From positions 1 to 7,422 of the forward strand of contig JBDTMT010000316.1 of NCBI GenBank assembly GCA_039934135.1: a DNA stretch of 7,422 bases, in the 5' to 3' direction. Each line of letters begins with the position of its first letter. The first letter of the stretch is position 1. Positions 1-6,884 of the stretch are shown in pieces. A program made the translations under genes and the position numbers. Source of the DNA: JBDTMT01 sp039934135. Lineage in GTDB: Bacteria; Desulfobacterota; Binatia; HRBIN30; CADEER01. Below the pieces are notes generated by a model that searched no databases, had not been told where the DNA came from, and was given only the letters and a program-made list of their open reading frames with translations.

Positions 1-398
1 CGTTCCTAGTCACGGTGATGATCGACGACAGCGTCGAGTTCCTGCTCGCCCGCTCACGCGACGATTGTCTCGACGCCTACCCGAACAACGCGCTGATCTA
101 CACGGTCGCGCGCACCATGCTGGTCGAACGCGGCGTGCGGCAGATTACTTTCGGCCTCGAGTCCCTCGAGCCGGTCGGGCCGCTCGATCAATTCAAGTTC
201 GGCATGGGGTTTCGCACCGCGCCGCTGCGCCAGCGCATCGTCTTCCATCCCCTGGCGCATGCCGTGCTCGAACGCCGCCCGGTGCGCGCTCTGGTGCACC
301 GCTGGGCGGCGGGTCGCGGCGGCAGCGATCCGTTCTGGCGCAAGGCAGACGGCCTGCTGCGTTTCGCCGAACAGGGCGGTCTGGGGCAGGCGTGGTGA
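1..398 (+). CDS. FemAB/GNAT-like acyltransferase, C-terminal fragment
   Basis: The frame is open from the left edge (first full codon at base 3) to a TGA at 396-398, giving about 131 residues. No start is needed in the window: the in-frame GTG at 15 is preceded by coding-like codons, so the gene begins upstream. The core YPNNALIYTVARTMLVERG, then a Gly-Leu-Glu strand and FKFGMGF, resembles the second acyl-transfer fold of FemAB/GNAT-like enzymes in polysaccharide clusters, where an 'FKxxxGF' turn follows a helix and strand. The tail is Arg-rich and probably peripheral. If the family is right, it would acylate a sugar amino group or a similar acceptor in the cytoplasm. It lies 4 bases before the methyltransferase, so the two are probably co-translated. 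The N-terminal half is missing, so substrate and exact family stay open; a BioF2-like acetyltransferase is the nearest alternative. Confidence 0.55.
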   Translation, partial: FLVTVMIDDSVEFLLARSRDDCLDAYPNNALIYTVARTMLVERGVRQITFGLESLEPVGPLDQFKFGMGFRTAPLRQRIVFHPLAHAVLERRPVRALVHRWAAGRGGSDPFWRKADGLLRFAEQGGLGQAW

Positions 399-402
399 GG
401 CG

Positions 403-1140
403 ATGAAGGGTCGCAACGCCGTGCTCATCAGCCGCTACTTTCCGCGCTATCGCTCGCCCAAAGTGCACTACCAGGGCGTGCTCGACGGCTTGGTCAGCGC
501 CGACACCGTGTGGCTCGAGCTCGGTTGCGGCAAGCGCATCTGCACCGACGACGAATTGAACCGCGCCTTGCCGGCGCGGGCGCAGTTCGCTGTCGGCGTC
601 GATCTCGATCCCTACCTCACCAAGCACTCAAGTATCCGCAATCTGGTGCGTTGCGACGCCGGCGCGCTACCGTTTCGCGACGGCGCGTTCAATCTGGTGA
701 CCAGCTCCTTCGTCGTCGAGCATCTCGAGAAGCCCGACGTCGTGTTCAGCGAGCTGGCGCGCGTGTGCAAGCCGGGCGCGCGCGTCGTCGTGTTTACGCC
801 CAACGTTTTCAACTACGGCATGCTGGTGGCGGCGGCGACGCCGTACCGTTTCCACCTCTGGTACAAGAAACTCAGCTACTACCTGGCGCGCCGCGAATGG
901 ATCGACCACGACGAGGACATGTTCCCCACCTTCTATCGCGCCAACTCGGTCGGCCGGTTGCGGAAACTGAGCGCCGCCGCCGCGTTTCGCGTCGAGCGCC
1001 TCGAGCGCGTGGCGCTGGCGCACTCGTTCGGCTTCGTCAAGCCGCTGTACATCGGGTCGTTGCTGTTCGAACGGCTCATTGACCGTCGTGGATTGGACGC
1101 CTTGAAGGCCGACATCCTCGGCGTCTTTCGACGCGTGTGA
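403..1140 (+). CDS. Class I SAM-dependent methyltransferase
   Basis: A 245-residue protein starting at ATG 403, four bases after the previous stop, with a purine-rich GTGAGG just upstream. The same frame is open back to 259, but that extension overlaps the acyltransferase and adds no family-like sequence. Motif I is LELGCG (residues 38-43). The acidic end of strand 2 is VGVDLD (64-69), followed by CDAGALPF (84-91) and a strand 4/helix region ending VVEHLEKPD (104-112). KPGARVVVFTPN (123-134) is the usual post-motif strand. This is the Methyltransf_11/25 type of Rossmann enzyme, which moves a methyl group from S-adenosylmethionine to a small acceptor. The C-terminal 100 residues are rich in Tyr, Phe and Arg and probably form the acceptor lid. 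In this operon a sugar hydroxyl or amino group is a plausible target. Family call is firm; substrate is unknown. Confidence 0.85.
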   Translation: MKGRNAVLISRYFPRYRSPKVHYQGVLDGLVSADTVWLELGCGKRICTDDELNRALPARAQFAVGVDLDPYLTKHSSIRNLVRCDAGALPFRDGAFNLVTSSFVVEHLEKPDVVFSELARVCKPGARVVVFTPNVFNYGMLVAAATPYRFHLWYKKLSYYLARREWIDHDEDMFPTFYRANSVGRLRKLSAAAAFRVERLERVALAHSFGFVKPLYIGSLLFERLIDRRGLDALKADILGVFRRV

Positions 1141-1145
1141 GCTGG

Positions 1146-1151
1146 TAGGAG
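1146..1151 (+). promoter_or_regulatory. Ribosome binding site of the aminotransferase
   Basis: TAGGAG lies six bases before GTG 1158. It supports that start over the in-frame GTG at 1206, which would sit nearer the conserved IPFARPDIG block but has no comparable site. Confidence 0.6.
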
Positions 1152-1157
1152 CCGCTG

Positions 1158-2363
1158 GTGACGTTGGCTGGGGAATCGAATCGTACGTTGGAAGCGGCCG
1201 AACCGGTGCGCGCCAAGATCCCGTTCGCGCGGCCCGACATCGGCGAGGAAGAGATCGCCTCGGTGGTCGACACGCTGCGCTCCGGCTGGCTCAGCATCGG
1301 GCCGAAGACCGCGGCGTTCGAGCAGCAGTTCGGGGCCGCGGTCGGCGCGGCGCACAGCGTTTCCGTCAGCTCCGCCACCGCCGGGCTGCATCTCGGTCTC
1401 GACGCGCTCGGCGTCGGGCCGGGCGACGAAGTGCTGGTGCCGACGCTCACCTTCACCTCGACCGCGGCGACCGTGTTCCACGTCGGCGCCACGCCGCGCC
1501 TGGTCGATTGTGAGCCGGACACGCTGAACATCGACGTGGCCGATGCGGCGCGCAAATGGACGTCGCGCACCAAAGCGATCGTCCCGGTGCATTTTGCCGG
1601 CCATCCGTGCGACATGAATGCCGTGCGGGAGTTGGCTCAGGCGCGCGGCGGCGCGGTGATGGAAGATGCGGCGCATGCGCTGCCGGCGGCATACCGCGGC
1701 CAGCGCATCGGCAGTATCAGCGACCTCACCGTCTTCAGCTTCTACGCGACCAAGAATTTGAGCACCGGCGAAGGCGGCATGGTCACGACGGCAAACGCCG
1801 ACCTCGCCGACCGCATCCGTCAGCGGCGGTTGCACGGCATGACGCGCGATGCCTGGAAGCGCTACACCGACGCCGGCAGCTGGCGCTACGACGTCGCCTA
1901 CCCGGGCTTCAAGTACAACATGACGGACATCAACGCCGCGCTCGGCATCGTGCAGCTGCGTCGGCTCGAAGCCATGCAGGCTGAGCGCCGCCGCGTCGTC
2001 GCCGGCGATCAGGCGGCGCTGGCGGACGAAGACGCGTTGGAGCTGCCGGTCAGCCGGCCCGAGGTCGAGCACGCGTGGCATCTGTTCGTCGTGCGCGTGC
2101 GCGCCGAGCGACTGCGCATTGATCGCGACGAGGTCATCCGCCAGTTGGGCGCCGCCGGCATCGGCACCAGCGTGCACTTCATTCCGCTGCACGAGCACAG
2201 CTACTACCGTGACCATCTGGACGCCGGGGCCGAGTCCCTGCCGGTCGCGTCGCGCGAGTGGCAACGCATCATCTCCCTGCCGTTGTATCCGGGCCTGAGC
2301 GACGCCGATGTCGAGCGGGTTGCCGACACCCTACGCGATATTCTGCGACGCCACCGCCGGTGA
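1158..2363 (+). CDS. DegT/DnrJ/EryC1/StrS family sugar aminotransferase
   Basis: A 401-residue PLP-dependent enzyme, slightly longer than the usual 370-390 because of about 18 extra N-terminal residues. Visible family marks: IPFARPDIGEEE at 21-32; SSATAGLHL (71-79) for the cofactor phosphate; MEDAAHALPA (168-177) with Asp170 near the pyridine nitrogen; and FSFYATKNLSTGEGGM (193-208), where Lys199 should form the Schiff base. FKYNMTDINAALG (251-263) and GIGTSVHFIPLHEHSYYR (334-351) are typical of ArnB/PglE/PseC-like members. It transfers an amino group, usually from glutamate, to a keto-sugar nucleotide made by a dehydratase or dehydrogenase; the SDR and Gfo/Idh enzymes downstream could supply such a keto sugar. 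Position of amination (C3 or C4) cannot be read from sequence alone, so no symbol is given. It starts 17 bases after the methyltransferase. Confidence 0.93.
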   Translation: MTLAGESNRTLEAAEPVRAKIPFARPDIGEEEIASVVDTLRSGWLSIGPKTAAFEQQFGAAVGAAHSVSVSSATAGLHLGLDALGVGPGDEVLVPTLTFTSTAATVFHVGATPRLVDCEPDTLNIDVADAARKWTSRTKAIVPVHFAGHPCDMNAVRELAQARGGAVMEDAAHALPAAYRGQRIGSISDLTVFSFYATKNLSTGEGGMVTTANADLADRIRQRRLHGMTRDAWKRYTDAGSWRYDVAYPGFKYNMTDINAALGIVQLRRLEAMQAERRRVVAGDQAALADEDALELPVSRPEVEHAWHLFVVRVRAERLRIDRDEVIRQLGAAGIGTSVHFIPLHEHSYYRDHLDAGAESLPVASREWQRIISLPLYPGLSDADVERVADTLRDILRRHRR

Positions 2364-2370
2364 ATCTGCG

Positions 2371-3777
2371 ATGTTGAAGCGAGCCGTCGACCTGTTGATT
2401 GCCACGATCGGACTGATCGTGCTGCTGCCGTTCCTGCTGGTGGTGGCGCTGCTCATCAAGATCGACAGCACCGGGCCGGTGTTCTTCCGCCAGGTGCGCG
2501 TCGGCCTCGACGAGCGCTCGTTCCGCATCTTCAAGTTCCGCAGCATGGTGAACGGCGCCTACAAAATGGGGTCGCGGCTGACGACCAAGCGCGACCCGCG
2601 CGTCACGCGCATCGGGCAGATGCTGCGCTGGTTCAAGATCGACGAGCTGCCGCAGCTGATCAACGTCGCGCTCGGCGACATGAGCCTGATCGGCCCGCGT
2701 CCGGAAGATCCGCACTTCGTCCGCCACTACAGCGAGAGCCAGCGGCGGGTGCTGTCGGTGCGTCCGGGGATGGTCGGCCCCAGTCAGATTCTCGGCCGCG
2801 ACGAGCTCGAGAGCTATCCGGAAGGTCTCACCGATACCGAAGCGTACTATCGCGACCACATTCTGCCGGAGAAGCTGGGGCGCGATCTCGCCTATGTCGA
2901 ACGCGCCACCTTCTGGGGCGACATGAACCTGTTGGCGCGCGGCATCTGGGCGACGGTGCGCGGCGCGGTGAAGACCAAGTTCCTGTGGCGCCGGCGGCAT
3001 CGCGTCGCGCTGTTCGGCGCCGATTGCGTGCTGATCGCCGCCTCGTCGTACATGGCGTACATGATCCGCCACGATTTCGATTGGCCGCAGGATCCGCGTT
3101 TTCTGCTGTTGCCGTTGATCATCATTCTGGTCGCCCGCGCGGTGGCCCTGATGTACTTCGGCGCCTACCAGGGCGTCTTCGCCTACTTCGGCCTGTGGGA
3201 CCTCGCCGCCATCGCCAAGGCGGTCACGCTCAGCTCCATCGTCGCCGGTGGCCTGACGTTCTTCGTCGGCTTGCAGTCGTTCCCGCGCTCGGTGTTCGTC
3301 ATCGACTGGGCGATCATCCTCTTCCTGCTGGCGGGTGTGCGTTACGGGTTGCGGGCTGGGGTGCGGCATGGCTGGCGGCAGCGCGGCCAGCGGCGGCAAA
3401 AGGCGCTGGTCGTCGGCGCCGGCGTCGGCGGCGAGTCGATCGCTCGCACCTTGCTCGAAGATCCGCTGTGCCCGTATCGCCCGGTCGGCTTCATCGACGA
3501 AGTCCCCGAGCGTTGGGGTTCGTTGATCCACGGCGTGCGCGTGCTGGGCGGCGCCACCGAGTTGCCGCTGGCGGTGTCCGCCAACCGCATTCAGGCGGTC
3601 TTCGTGTGCATGTCGGATCTCAGCGACCACGCCGCACGCGAGGTCGTCGACGTCTGCGAGCGGGCCGGCGTCGAGTATCGCATCGTGCCGGCGTTGAGCG
3701 ATCTGCTCAATGCCGAAACCTTTGGTGGAGAACGCGCCGCACTGTCAGCGGGCAGCATGGCAGTGGCGCGTCACTAG
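2371..3777 (+). CDS. Phosphoglycosyl transferase fused to CapD/WbaP-like membrane-Rossmann module
   Basis: A 468-residue protein. ATG 2371, seven bases after the aminotransferase stop, is chosen because MLKRAVDLL begins the re-entrant helix typical of these enzymes; ATG 2308 would overlap the previous gene and add non-family residues. Residues 1-200 are a bacterial sugar transferase (monotopic PGT) domain: hydrophobic helix 5-30, TGPVFFRQVRVG (34-45), FKFRSM (54-59), the catalytic Asp91-Glu92 pair in KIDELPQL, DMSLIGPRPE (103-112) and RPGMVGPSQ (131-139). Residues 210-326 contain about four hydrophobic helices with RSVFVIDW, as at the N-terminus of CapD/PglF/WbpM. Residues 344-446 form a nucleotide-binding-like fold (ALVVGAGVGGESIA, then GFIDE). 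It then stops without the SDR dehydratase domain. It should transfer a sugar-1-phosphate from a UDP-sugar to polyprenyl phosphate at the cytoplasmic face. In WbaP/WcaJ the same modules come in the opposite order, so the architecture is unusual. Confidence 0.88.
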   Translation: MLKRAVDLLIATIGLIVLLPFLLVVALLIKIDSTGPVFFRQVRVGLDERSFRIFKFRSMVNGAYKMGSRLTTKRDPRVTRIGQMLRWFKIDELPQLINVALGDMSLIGPRPEDPHFVRHYSESQRRVLSVRPGMVGPSQILGRDELESYPEGLTDTEAYYRDHILPEKLGRDLAYVERATFWGDMNLLARGIWATVRGAVKTKFLWRRRHRVALFGADCVLIAASSYMAYMIRHDFDWPQDPRFLLLPLIIILVARAVALMYFGAYQGVFAYFGLWDLAAIAKAVTLSSIVAGGLTFFVGLQSFPRSVFVIDWAIILFLLAGVRYGLRAGVRHGWRQRGQRRQKALVVGAGVGGESIARTLLEDPLCPYRPVGFIDEVPERWGSLIHGVRVLGGATELPLAVSANRIQAVFVCMSDLSDHAAREVVDVCERAGVEYRIVPALSDLLNAETFGGERAALSAGSMAVARH

Positions 3778-3827
3778 CGAATGAGTTCGCGAAATATCGC
3801 ATTTTGCGATTCGGACAGGGGGATAAC
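3778..3827 (+). other. 50-base intergenic gap with overlapping palindromes
   Basis: This is the largest gap between confident genes and is visibly less GC-rich than its flanks. It holds TTCGCGAA (3786-3793), a perfect 8-bp palindrome, then ATCGCA-TTT-TGCGAT (3796-3810), a perfect 6-bp stem with a 3-base loop. GCGA at 3789-3792 can instead pair with TCGC at 3797-3800, so the stems compete. No T-run follows, so a classic intrinsic terminator is unlikely. No convincing -35/-10 pair was found. It may be an operator, an mRNA-processing site or simply a spacer. Confidence 0.4.
3817..3823 (+). promoter_or_regulatory. Ribosome binding site of the first SDR
   Basis: AGGGGGA ends four bases before ATG 3828. 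It fixes that start inside a frame that is open for more than 800 bases upstream, through the phosphoglycosyl transferase gene. Confidence 0.6.
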
Positions 3828-4823
3828 ATGGGGGATCTAGTTCTGGTCACGGGCGGGGCGGGTTACGTCGGCTCGCATCTGACGCGTAAATTGCTGGCGC
3901 GCGGCCACCGCGTGCGCGTGCTGGACAACTTCGTGTACGGACAGCACGGCCTCGACGAGCTCGGCGAGCACGCCGGTCTCGATCTCGTCAGTGGCGACAT
4001 CTGCGACGAGCGGGCCCTGGCGAGCGCCGTATCCGGCGTCAACGCCGTGGTCGCGCTGGCAGCCATCGTCGGCGACGCGGCGTGCGATCTCGATCCCGAG
4101 CGGACGATGGCGATCAACTTCGAGTCGACGCGCCAGATGCTCAACGCCTGCCGCGAGGCACGCGTGCAGCGCTTGGTCTTCGCCTCGTCGTGCAGCGTGT
4201 ACGGCGCCAACGGCAACGACGTGCTGGCCGAGGACTCGACCCTGAATCCGGTCTCGCTGTATGCGCGGACGCGCATCATGTCCGAGGAGCTGCTGCTCAA
4301 TCAGCGCGACCTCGAAGTCGTCATTCTGCGCCTGGCGACGGTGTGCGGCGTGTCGCCGCGCATGCGCTTCGATCTCATGGTGAACACCATGACGGCGTGC
4401 GCCATGGCGCACGGCGCCATCAAGGTCAGCGGCGCCTCGCAATGGCGGCCGCATCTGCACGTCCAGGACGCCGCGCAGGCCTTCCTGTGCGCCGTCGAGG
4501 CGCGCGCCGGCAAAGAGAAGATCTTCAACGTCGGCTCCGACGAGCAGAACTTCACCGTCGGCGAGATCGCCGAGCACGTCGCCAAACAGGTCCCGAACAC
4601 GACGATCGAATACGCGCCCGACGCGCAGGACCTGCGCAGCTATCGGGTCACCTTCGATCGCATTCGCAGCGAGCTCGGCTTCAAAGCTGACCGCACGGTC
4701 GACGATGCCATCTCCGAAGTCGGCGAGTTGATGCACAGCGGCGTGGTGGCGGACTTCCGCCACGATCAGTTCCACAACGCCAAGTGGCTGAGCAGCAACG
4801 GGCGCCTGCAAGGAGCCGCGTGA
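3828..4823 (+). CDS. Extended SDR, NAD-dependent epimerase/dehydratase, with YxxxR
   Basis: A 331-residue protein. ATG 3828 has a Shine-Dalgarno site and places the cofactor motif TGGAGYVG at 8-15, as expected. Asp33 after strand 2 (VLDNF) suggests NAD(H). GDICDE (57-62) and INFESTRQML follow the usual extended-SDR pattern. By the GalE pattern the catalytic serine is Ser121 in SSCSVYG and the tyrosine is Tyr145 in SLYARTR. The lysine that normally lies four residues after the tyrosine is Arg149 (codon CGC). The C-terminal part keeps RPHLHVQDAAQAF, a substrate-side signature, and a DLRSYRVTFDRI...LGF segment seen in sugar-nucleotide epimerases. It likely acts on an NDP-sugar in the cytoplasm. 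The catalytic half missing from the preceding fusion is not this protein: CapD-type dehydratases use a different Ser-Thr-Asp-Lys/Met active-site pattern. Family is secure; activity is uncertain because of Arg149. Confidence 0.88.
   Translation: MGDLVLVTGGAGYVGSHLTRKLLARGHRVRVLDNFVYGQHGLDELGEHAGLDLVSGDICDERALASAVSGVNAVVALAAIVGDAACDLDPERTMAINFESTRQMLNACREARVQRLVFASSCSVYGANGNDVLAEDSTLNPVSLYARTRIMSEELLLNQRDLEVVILRLATVCGVSPRMRFDLMVNTMTACAMAHGAIKVSGASQWRPHLHVQDAAQAFLCAVEARAGKEKIFNVGSDEQNFTVGEIAEHVAKQVPNTTIEYAPDAQDLRSYRVTFDRIRSELGFKADRTVDDAISEVGELMHSGVVADFRHDQFHNAKWLSSNGRLQGAA
4810..4815 (+). promoter_or_regulatory. Ribosome binding site of the Gfo/Idh oxidoreductase
   Basis: AAGGAG lies within the last codons of the SDR, nine bases before GTG 4825. 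It supports that GTG start and translation coupled to the upstream stop. Confidence 0.6.
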
Positions 4824-4824
4824 C

Positions 4825-5886
4825 GTGACGGCGCGGTTGCGCGTTGGATTGATCGGTTGCGGGCGCATCGCCCGCGTGCACCGCGCCTATTTGCAGGAGT
4901 TGCCGTCGGTCGAGTTGATCGGTGTCTGCGATACCGACGCGGCGGCGCGCGCCGCGTTCGCGCACGAGACCGGTCTGCCGGAGTTTGCCTCGGTAGCGGA
5001 CCTGATCGCCCGCGGGCGACTCGACGTCGCCCACATCCTGACCCCGCCGACGACCCACGCCCCGCTGGCGATCGAACTGCTCAACGCCGGCGTCAACGTG
5101 TTGGTGGAAAAGCCCATGGCACTCGCCACGGCCGAGGCGGAAGAGGTGCTCGCCGCTGCACGGCGCGCCGGGCGCTGGGTCACGGTCGACCACAATCGCT
5201 GGTTCGATCCGGTCATCCAGGACGCGGCGCGCGCCGTCGAATACGCGCGGCTCGGTCGTCTGGTCGGTGTCGACATCTTCCAGGGCGCCGAACCGGGTGA
5301 GGCGGAAAAGCCGGGCGAGCAACATTGGAGCACGCGACTACCCGGCGGCCTGCTGGCCAATCTGGCGTCCCATCCGTTGTACTTGTTGCGGCGCTTTGCC
5401 GGTCCGGCGCGCGATCTGCGTGTCGTCGCGCGGCGCAGTCCGAGCGGGCAGTTGGAAGAGGTCCGACTGATCGCCGACGGTGAGCGCACGCTGGGCAGCA
5501 TCACCATGTCGATGCGCGCCCAACCGTTCATGAACCGCCTGACGTTGCTCGGCACCTCCGCCAGCTTGGAAGTGAATCTCAACAACATGACGTTGATCGA
5601 ACGGCGGCCGCGCAAACTGCCGAAGCTGGTCGGCAAGGTGTGGCCCAACCTCAGCGAAGCCGCCCAGCTGACCACCTCGACGGTGCGCAACGTGGTCGCT
5701 TTCGCGCGCGGCAAACAGCGCTTCTACCCCGGCATCGGTCGGCACCTCGAGGCGCTCTATGCCTCGGTGTCGCAGGGTGGCGAGCCGCCGGTCAGCGCCG
5801 CCGAAGGGCGTGACGTCGTCGCCTGGTACGACGAGATCCTCTCGCAGAGCGCTGCAGCCGCGGCGCCAGCCAAGCTGGCAGGCTGA
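4825..5886 (+). CDS. Gfo/Idh/MocA family NAD(P)-dependent sugar oxidoreductase
   Basis: A 353-residue protein starting at GTG 4825, one base after the SDR stop. GLIGCGRIARVH (8-19) is the Rossmann glycine motif. VCDTD with Asp36 favours NAD(H). ILTPPTTHAPLAIELLNAG (71-89) leads into the family hallmark EKP (Glu95-Lys96-Pro97), whose lysine is normally catalytic. In the C-terminal alpha/beta domain, LPGGLLANLASHPLYLL (172-188) provides His183, in the position of the family's usual substrate-side histidine. Length is normal. Such enzymes oxidise or reduce a ring hydroxyl or keto group. In glycan clusters one use is making a 3-keto sugar nucleotide for a DegT aminotransferase, as in the WbpB/WlbA-WbpE pathway. 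That role would fit the neighbours here but is inference; inositol or a free sugar cannot be excluded. Confidence 0.9.
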   Translation: MTARLRVGLIGCGRIARVHRAYLQELPSVELIGVCDTDAAARAAFAHETGLPEFASVADLIARGRLDVAHILTPPTTHAPLAIELLNAGVNVLVEKPMALATAEAEEVLAAARRAGRWVTVDHNRWFDPVIQDAARAVEYARLGRLVGVDIFQGAEPGEAEKPGEQHWSTRLPGGLLANLASHPLYLLRRFAGPARDLRVVARRSPSGQLEEVRLIADGERTLGSITMSMRAQPFMNRLTLLGTSASLEVNLNNMTLIERRPRKLPKLVGKVWPNLSEAAQLTTSTVRNVVAFARGKQRFYPGIGRHLEALYASVSQGGEPPVSAAEGRDVVAWYDEILSQSAAAAAPAKLAG

Positions 5887-5888
5887 CG

Positions 5889-6884
5889 GTGACCACCGCT
5901 CTGGTTACCGGCGCGTCGGGTTTTCTCGGCACGCGTATCGTCGCGCGGTTACGCGCCGACGGCGTTCGCGTGCGGGCCCTGGTGCGGCCGGGTCGCCCGA
6001 GCGACGCCGACGAACGGATCGAGGGCGACCTGTGTGACGAGGCGGTTCTGGCGCGCGCCGTCGCCGGGTGCGACTGGGTCATTCACGCCGGGGCGCGCGT
6101 CAGCACCACGGGCGCATGGGAAGAGTTCGAATCGACCAACGTGCGGGCCACCGAGGCGATCATTCGCCTGGCCGTCGCCGCCGGCGTCAGCCGTGTCGTG
6201 CACATCAGTTCGCTCAGCGTCTACGCCGTGCCGGCCGACGGCGCGACAGTCACCGAGGAGAGCGCCTACGACGACGGCGGCGGCGAGCGCGGCTTCTACG
6301 CGCGTTCCAAGCTGGCGGCCGACAAGGTGGCGCGCGCCGCCATGCAACTGGGCGCGCCGGTGACGATCATCCGCCCGGGCCTACTGTACGGACCCGGAAA
6401 CAAGCCGCCGCTGGCGCGCCGCGCCCTGGCGCTCGGGCCGGTGCGCCTGCTGCTCGCCAGCCGCGACTACCTATTGCCGCTCGCCTACGTCGACAACGTC
6501 GCTGACGCGATCGTGCTGGCGGCGCAGTCCGAGGTAGCGCGCGGGCGCGCCTATACCATCGTCGACGTACACGCGCGCCAGCGCGACTATGCGCGCCTCT
6601 ATCGGCAGGTCGGTCGCCAGCGCTGGCTGCCGCTGTACGCGCCGCTCGGCCTGCTGCGCCTGGCGTTGAGCGGCGCCGAGCGCGTGGCCGGATTGGCAGG
6701 GCGCAAGTTGCCCATCAGCCGCCATCAGGTGGAGCGCACGTTGCGCAGTGCGACGTTCGTCACTTTTCGGGCCGAGAACGAGCTCGGCTGGCATCCGCGC
6801 GTGCCGATCGACGAAGCATTGGGGCGCAGCTTCGCCGCGGCGCCGCCGGCTGTCAGTCCGGTGCCGGCACACTCGCCGGCATGA
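5889..6884 (+). CDS. Extended SDR, NAD(P)-dependent epimerase/dehydratase
   Basis: A 331-residue protein from GTG 5889, two bases after the oxidoreductase stop; no strong Shine-Dalgarno is seen, so coupling to the upstream gene is likely. TGASGFLG (7-14) is the cofactor loop. Arg33 in LVRPG after strand 2 hints at NADP(H). GDLCDEAVL and HAGARVSTTG follow. Catalytic residues look intact: Ser108 in HISSLSVY, Tyr137 and Lys141 in FYARSK. RPGLLYGPGN (161-170 region) is the usual substrate-loop segment. The C-terminal third carries a hydrophobic PLYAPLGLLRLALSG stretch and a closing LGWHPRVPIDEAL. This resembles sugar-nucleotide or 3-beta-hydroxysteroid-like SDRs that often pair with Gfo/Idh enzymes. 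The substrate is not known. Its stop may overlap the ATG of the next gene as ATGA. Confidence 0.88.
   Translation: MTTALVTGASGFLGTRIVARLRADGVRVRALVRPGRPSDADERIEGDLCDEAVLARAVAGCDWVIHAGARVSTTGAWEEFESTNVRATEAIIRLAVAAGVSRVVHISSLSVYAVPADGATVTEESAYDDGGGERGFYARSKLAADKVARAAMQLGAPVTIIRPGLLYGPGNKPPLARRALALGPVRLLLASRDYLLPLAYVDNVADAIVLAAQSEVARGRAYTIVDVHARQRDYARLYRQVGRQRWLPLYAPLGLLRLALSGAERVAGLAGRKLPISRHQVERTLRSATFVTFRAENELGWHPRVPIDEALGRSFAAAPPAVSPVPAHSPA

Noticed and set aside
259..402. Upstream extension of the methyltransferase frame
   Set aside because: It overlaps the acyltransferase coding end and adds Cys/Arg-rich residues unlike the family. ATG 403 fits spacing and fold.
933..2264. Long minus-strand open frame opposite the aminotransferase
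   Set aside because: Its product is rich in Arg, Ala, Asp and His with no recognisable fold. It mirrors a clear PLP enzyme and is the usual by-product of high-GC codon use.
2308..2370. Earlier ATG for the phosphoglycosyl transferase
   Set aside because: It would overlap the aminotransferase by 56 bases and add 21 residues lacking family character before the conserved MLKRAVDLL.
2269..3630. Long minus-strand open frame opposite the phosphoglycosyl transferase
   Set aside because: It is Gln-, His-, Asp- and Ala-rich and low in complexity, with no family motif, and lies opposite a well-supported gene.
2985..3827. Upstream extension of the first SDR frame
   Set aside because: This part is an Arg-rich shadow of the phosphoglycosyl transferase gene. 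The SDR fold and its ribosome site both begin at 3828.
3804..3827. Sigma70-like promoter (TTGCGA and GATAAC)
   Set aside because: The boxes are too close together, and the -10 candidate touches the start codon.
3777..3828. Frameshift separating a dehydratase domain from the phosphoglycosyl transferase fusion
   Set aside because: The following SDR is GalE-like (SSCSVYG, Tyr145) rather than CapD-like, and begins with its own cofactor loop and ribosome site, so it is not the lost domain.
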